From: Volvariella volvacea V23
Lineage: Eukaryota; Basidiomycota; Agaricomycetes; Agaricales; Pluteaceae
NCBI GenBank assembly: GCA_000349905.1
Contig: KB722737.1
Span: forward strand, 1,316,344-1,380,343
Direction: 5' to 3'
DNA: 64,000 nt
In this document: piece by piece, positions 60,294 to 64,000 of the stretch
Layout: each line of letters opens with the position of its first letter
How positions within the stretch are numbered: position 1 is the first letter of the stretch
Made by a program: the position numbers and the translations under genes
The notes under the pieces: generated by a model
What the model was told of the DNA's origin: nothing
Seen by the model: the letters and a program-made list of their open reading frames with translations, nothing else
The model's database searches: none

Positions 60294-60383
60294 TAGACAG
60301 TACTTGCATCTTGTGTGTATTAGCTTAAGAATCCCTCTTTGATGTCTATGTGAGCTGCAACTAATGCATCATTTATCACTGTC

Positions 60384-60905
60384 TTGTCACACGATGATCA
60401 TGTATTTCTCACTGACACCCAAGGGCCACACAAGGGCGAAAAGAAAGAACTTGCTCAGAACGAAGAACTCAATGAGCAGACAACTCCAACCAATACTCAG
60501 GCCCCTATCTTTTATATCCCACCTGAGCTTGTTTGCATTATACATCAGCAAACCTGAGAGTGCTATATAGCAGTCTATAGTGGGGGACAAGGCTATAAGA
60601 CTGTTATGAAGCAGCTAGCCAAGCACTATGGCCCCACTGAGTTCGCTGATGTACTTGAATTCTACTAGGATTTGCACTCACCCACCAAAAGGAAATGTTT
60701 AACTACAGCCATCCAGATTTTGTGACACATTAGAAACAGTGCACTTGACAATTCTATTTTGTGGGCATGTATTGAGCTAAAGGAATGGAACAATGACTCA
60801 ATGAGTGCTTGCTTTGCTTGAAGGCCATTCCACTTCAAGTCCACAGAGATGTCACAGAAGAGACATTAGAGCAGACAAAGACATCTTTTGAGCTACTTAA
60901 AGGAC
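60384..60905 (+). pseudogene. Decayed coding relic of unknown family
   Basis: The plus strand reads IFYIPPELVCI, then stops, then KQLAKHYGPTEFADVLEFY, SPTKRKCLTTAIQIL and NSILWACIELKEWNND in changing frames. The pieces have normal codon-like composition but are separated by stop codons at about 50-100 bp intervals. The family is not recognised. It lies just upstream of the GDSG pseudogene and may be part of the same degenerate locus. Confidence 0.35.
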
Positions 60906-60959
60906 ATAAGTGGTGATTCACAGTCATTGTCAGCAATCAAGTTCAGGGAGCTCCCATCA

Positions 60960-62200
60960 CTAGTCCCGTCGCAGCTGTCAGGTCCGGCCCTTCTGCGCGT
61001 TGTAGACAACAAGAACCATACCACTTATGTCCGTCGTCATCTCACTGCTGCGCTCGGTATGCCCATCGCTACCGCGGTTGGGGGGGGGATGGTGATGCCC
61101 AGGGTAGCGTCATCTTCTTCTTCCACGAAGGTCAAGACAAGCACGGCAACCCCAGCAACAAGGTTTTGGGTGTTAGTAACTGCCATGTTCTCCGCGAGAA
61201 CACCAACGTCACGTACGAGTTTAAAGGGGTCGGCGCACCTCGCCAGTACGTTCGAGTTACGGACTGCGTCGCTTCCAGAGGAGCCTCGACGAGATCAGGG
61301 CCTTAATCGGTGACCACAGGATGCTCGCCGACCTCTACGCCAGAGAGATCGTTAAGTTGGAGGCGAAGGGGATGAGCGCCGACGCGGAGGACGCGAGAGA
61401 GCTTCGCAAAATCCAAGAGAAGTTGGTCGAGGAGCAAGGGGCTATCTCCGAGCTCGAGAACTTCTACGACGAAGTCAAGAACCAGTGGGTTGACATTGAG
61501 TTCCGCAACATCGGCCACGTCCATTACGCTAAACCCATCTCCATCGACGTCGAGGTTGAACGGTATACCGAGGATTGGGCTGCGTTCGAGGCCAATGAGG
61601 AGAAGTTCAAGGCCCAGTTCCAGGGCAACGTAGTTGATTTAGATGCGTTTTGACTCATCTTTCTCATATTTATCTCGTCTAACAGAAAAACCTTATTCAG
61701 GAACCGCAATTTCTCCCGAGAAACTAACCGCGATGATGTGAGGATAATCCTCAGAGTGATGATAGGGCCACTTCAAGTATCCCGAGGGTCGACAGCTCAG
61801 GATCAAGGGTATCGTCACGAAAGAGCTCCTGGCCAACCCCGACTTGTACAATAGCGAAGGCCAGCCCTGCCTTATCGTCGGTAAAGACGGTTGCACTACC
61901 GACCTCACCGTTGGACGCTACGCGGGCCTGGTGTCATTCCTTTGCGACGAACTCGGCGTGGAGTCCATCGAACTCGGCATCTACAACTGGGACAAGAAGG
62001 CCGGCGTGTTCTCAGCCAAGGGAGACTCAGGCGCCCTCATCTGGGACGGCCTCGGTCGCATCGTTGGCCAACTCCACTCTATGACTTCAAGAGGCGGCTC
62101 GACCAGTGCCCACGTCACGTATGCTACCCCTGGCTGGTAACTCATTGGTCGCGTCAAGGCCAAGTATCCGCACGCCAACTTCTACCGCATCACCTGGTAA
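60960..62200 (+). pseudogene. Broken chymotrypsin-fold (GDSG) protein of an agaricomycete family
   Basis: Fragments in order: GPALLRVVDNKNHTTYVRR; DAQGSVIFFFHEG; LGVSNCHVLRENTNVTYEF (candidate catalytic His); GLRRFQRSLDEIRALIGDH; LYAREIVKLEAKGM; VHYAKPISIDVEVERYTEDW; GKDGCTTDLTVGRYAG (candidate Asp); FSAKGDSGALIWDGLGRIVG (nucleophile Ser); and KAKYPHANFYRITW. Lesions are a frameshift at a nine-G run (61080-61088), another near 61262 before GLRRF, a lost donor near 61638 (TTAG followed by ATGCG), stops at about 61735-61770, and a TAA at 62138 where the family has a second Trp. Members of this family have trypsin-like catalytic residues, but I know of no established substrate. The number of independent lesions makes it a clear pseudogene. 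Confidence 0.75.
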
Positions 62201-64000
62201 ACGCGAGAACGTCTTCTGCCTTCTGCTTTCCTATCTCTACGCTCCTTCTCCTTCTACGACTCGTTCTGCTTTCTCGGCGCTCGGTTATCTATTGGTTGGT
62301 TATTGGTACAGGCAGGTACTTTTATCGTTGGGCGGCTGTAAAGGTTCGTCTCTTTCTTCCGCCTCATCCTTTCGTACACATAACTGACGACGTCAAAGCC
62401 TGGGCATTGGCGAACCGTTCCACAGCGTCTTCTTCTGCGACCTCTTCCCCTCCATTATGCATTCCCTCCTTTTTCTTTTGCGAGTCTGTGCTCGTTTCTT
62501 GACTGCGAATCGTCCCCCATCCCATTCTTTTGAAACAAAAGAACAGCGACATGTCTCCTCATCCACACTGCGAGAAATATTCATCAGCCTGACACCAACT
62601 TCACCGCAGGGCAAAGGGTACCTACGTCTCATCCTGGCCCTTTCCTCCGGGGCATAGGACCACACCAGCTGACTCAAATCACGTCTACTGGTTTTGGCTG
62701 GTATTGTTAGACTGGTAATCTGCATCCCGCACAACCTCTGTACCCAAACATGGATCTTAGGATATGAAGTCTATGGAGGAAGAATTAACAGTCCCCCGAT
62801 CGTCTGTCTTCCCCCTCCTAGTCATCCCCGCGTGGATATTGGGATTGGGGTTGTCAATTCAAGACTTTGCTGGCACTGATAGAGTATAGCATCCTTTTCC
62901 CCAGTCATGACTGCCTGCATTTATCCGGTAGTCAGACCTCATTGTATTAATAAGTGGAATCATTGAAAATTACCAGCCATCATCGGGACATCGCTCTCTC
63001 CGGATCCAGGACCATCAGCACCAAGCCAACCTCACCCTTCGGAGAACCGCTGGCCCCGCAAGGGCCTGTATACCGGCTTTACGCTCTACTAAGAATGTCA
63101 AGTCGGGATATAGGACAAAGCATTAGGTTGAGCACTTGCGATATTAGCATATATATCCCAAATAAGAATATTCAGCTGAATTTGCTCACTTATGTGCCAA
63201 TATGCTCATTTCAACAATGTACCTACCACCACTGGTCCGAGGAATGCCGAGATGGAAATCGAGATAAAAGGACGAGAGTGTGCATAGCAAGAGCTCAAGG
63301 TGGTGAACTACTGTGTGAGGCTGGGTTTGATACTGCGCCATGATGTCGGCGAGCTGTTAGCTGCCAGTATTAGCGTGTTGCAGTTATAACAGTCAAAGTG
63401 CTTTTCGGGGAATGATGATGTTTGTCGGAACGTAATCCTGTGCTGTCATCATGATAATCGCCTTGAGGTAAATGATCAGCGCTGCCAAAAAGGTTGAGCG
63501 CTGAGAATCGGATTTTGATAAGGGCGCGACATCATAGAGCGTCCCCTTTTGTCTTGTATTTTAAAAACGGAGAGTCGCACCACCCGTTAGGCCTAGAGTA
63601 GAGAATGGAAGGGCGCCGAAGTGTGATCTCGTGCTCATCCAAAGACGCCGCGAGCTCAACTGCGTGTATCGCGCAGAATTTAAGTTCATTGATATGCCAG
63701 TAAGGTAACCTTCAACAAGTCATGACACCTACGCGGAGCTCATATACGACCTTCTATCCAGGAGACCTATGAGATGAGAGGATTATTAGGTAAATATGCA
63801 TTTGTTGGTCATGCATCATGACGCCCAGTGAAAACGTGTCGCCGCAAGAATCCGGTGTCAACCGGGACAGGCGGTTCTGAGCCGTTGGCTGCTGTTTGCT
63901 GTCGTCTGTGAACGTCGAGCGAGCAGTTGACGGTTTCCTTGCATCCAGTCAAATTGCCTTTTTAGTACCAAATGAATGCTTCTTATTCAATGACATCATT
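62201..64000. other. Gene-poor right end, no recognisable gene
   Basis: Frames here are short and without family resemblance. I see no repeats, RNA genes or splice-consistent exons. A gene beginning beyond 64000 could have its promoter here. Confidence 0.4.

Overview
The window is genomic DNA of a filamentous basidiomycete, most likely an agaricomycete. Genes are intron-dense, with short (about 45-100 bp) mostly GT-AG introns and GC-rich third codon positions. The gene content (fungal adenylate cyclase, DUF7770-like protein, Skg6-like single-pass membrane protein, lineage-expanded F-box/LRR-like families) is typical of mushrooms. There are no bacterial operons, CRISPR arrays or rRNA genes, and I could not support a tRNA gene.

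Left third (1-26 kb) is gene-dense and healthy. In order it holds: the 5' part of an adenylate cyclase gene (minus, runs off the left edge); a securin-like protein (plus); a large single-pass membrane protein (minus); a small DUF7770-like protein (minus); an MFS sugar transporter (minus); a cytosolic Xaa-Pro aminopeptidase P with an unusual N-terminal extension (plus); the ribosome-assembly GTPase NOG1 (minus); and an F-box/LRR protein (plus).

Middle (26-54 kb) is accessory, AT-richer and decayed. Two arms of about 3.2-3.4 kb (26221-29407 and 50935-54291) form a diverged inverted repeat. Each arm carries the same pair of degenerate paralogues: an F-box-like 'RLPQDLER' family member and a larger LRR-like family member. 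Each arm is also interrupted by exactly 100 N at almost the same homologous position, so the intervening contig of about 24 kb (28260-52106) is joined on both sides inside the repeat and its orientation is not secure. Between the arms lie a 5'-truncated allantoate-permease-type transporter relic abutting the left arm, a long stretch with no recognisable genes, one disordered two-exon protein (40363-42221), another gene-poor stretch with minor tandem repeats, and a WRAP53/TCAB1/Swt21-like WD40 gene (48730-50840).

Right end (54-64 kb) has an F-box protein gene with an unresolved splice junction, divergently paired with a clean five-exon sorting nexin 3 gene. After these come an uncertain membrane-protein-like locus and a chymotrypsin-fold (GDSG) pseudogene with several independent lesions. 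The last 1.8 kb shows nothing recognisable.

The healthy genes serve unrelated housekeeping roles (cAMP signalling, cell cycle, proline-peptide turnover, 60S biogenesis, retromer sorting, RNP biogenesis), so I see no pathway cluster. The most notable features are the inverted repeat with its paired assembly gaps, the fused N-terminus of the aminopeptidase, and the decayed gene families. I found no convincing new defence, mobile or biosynthetic system.
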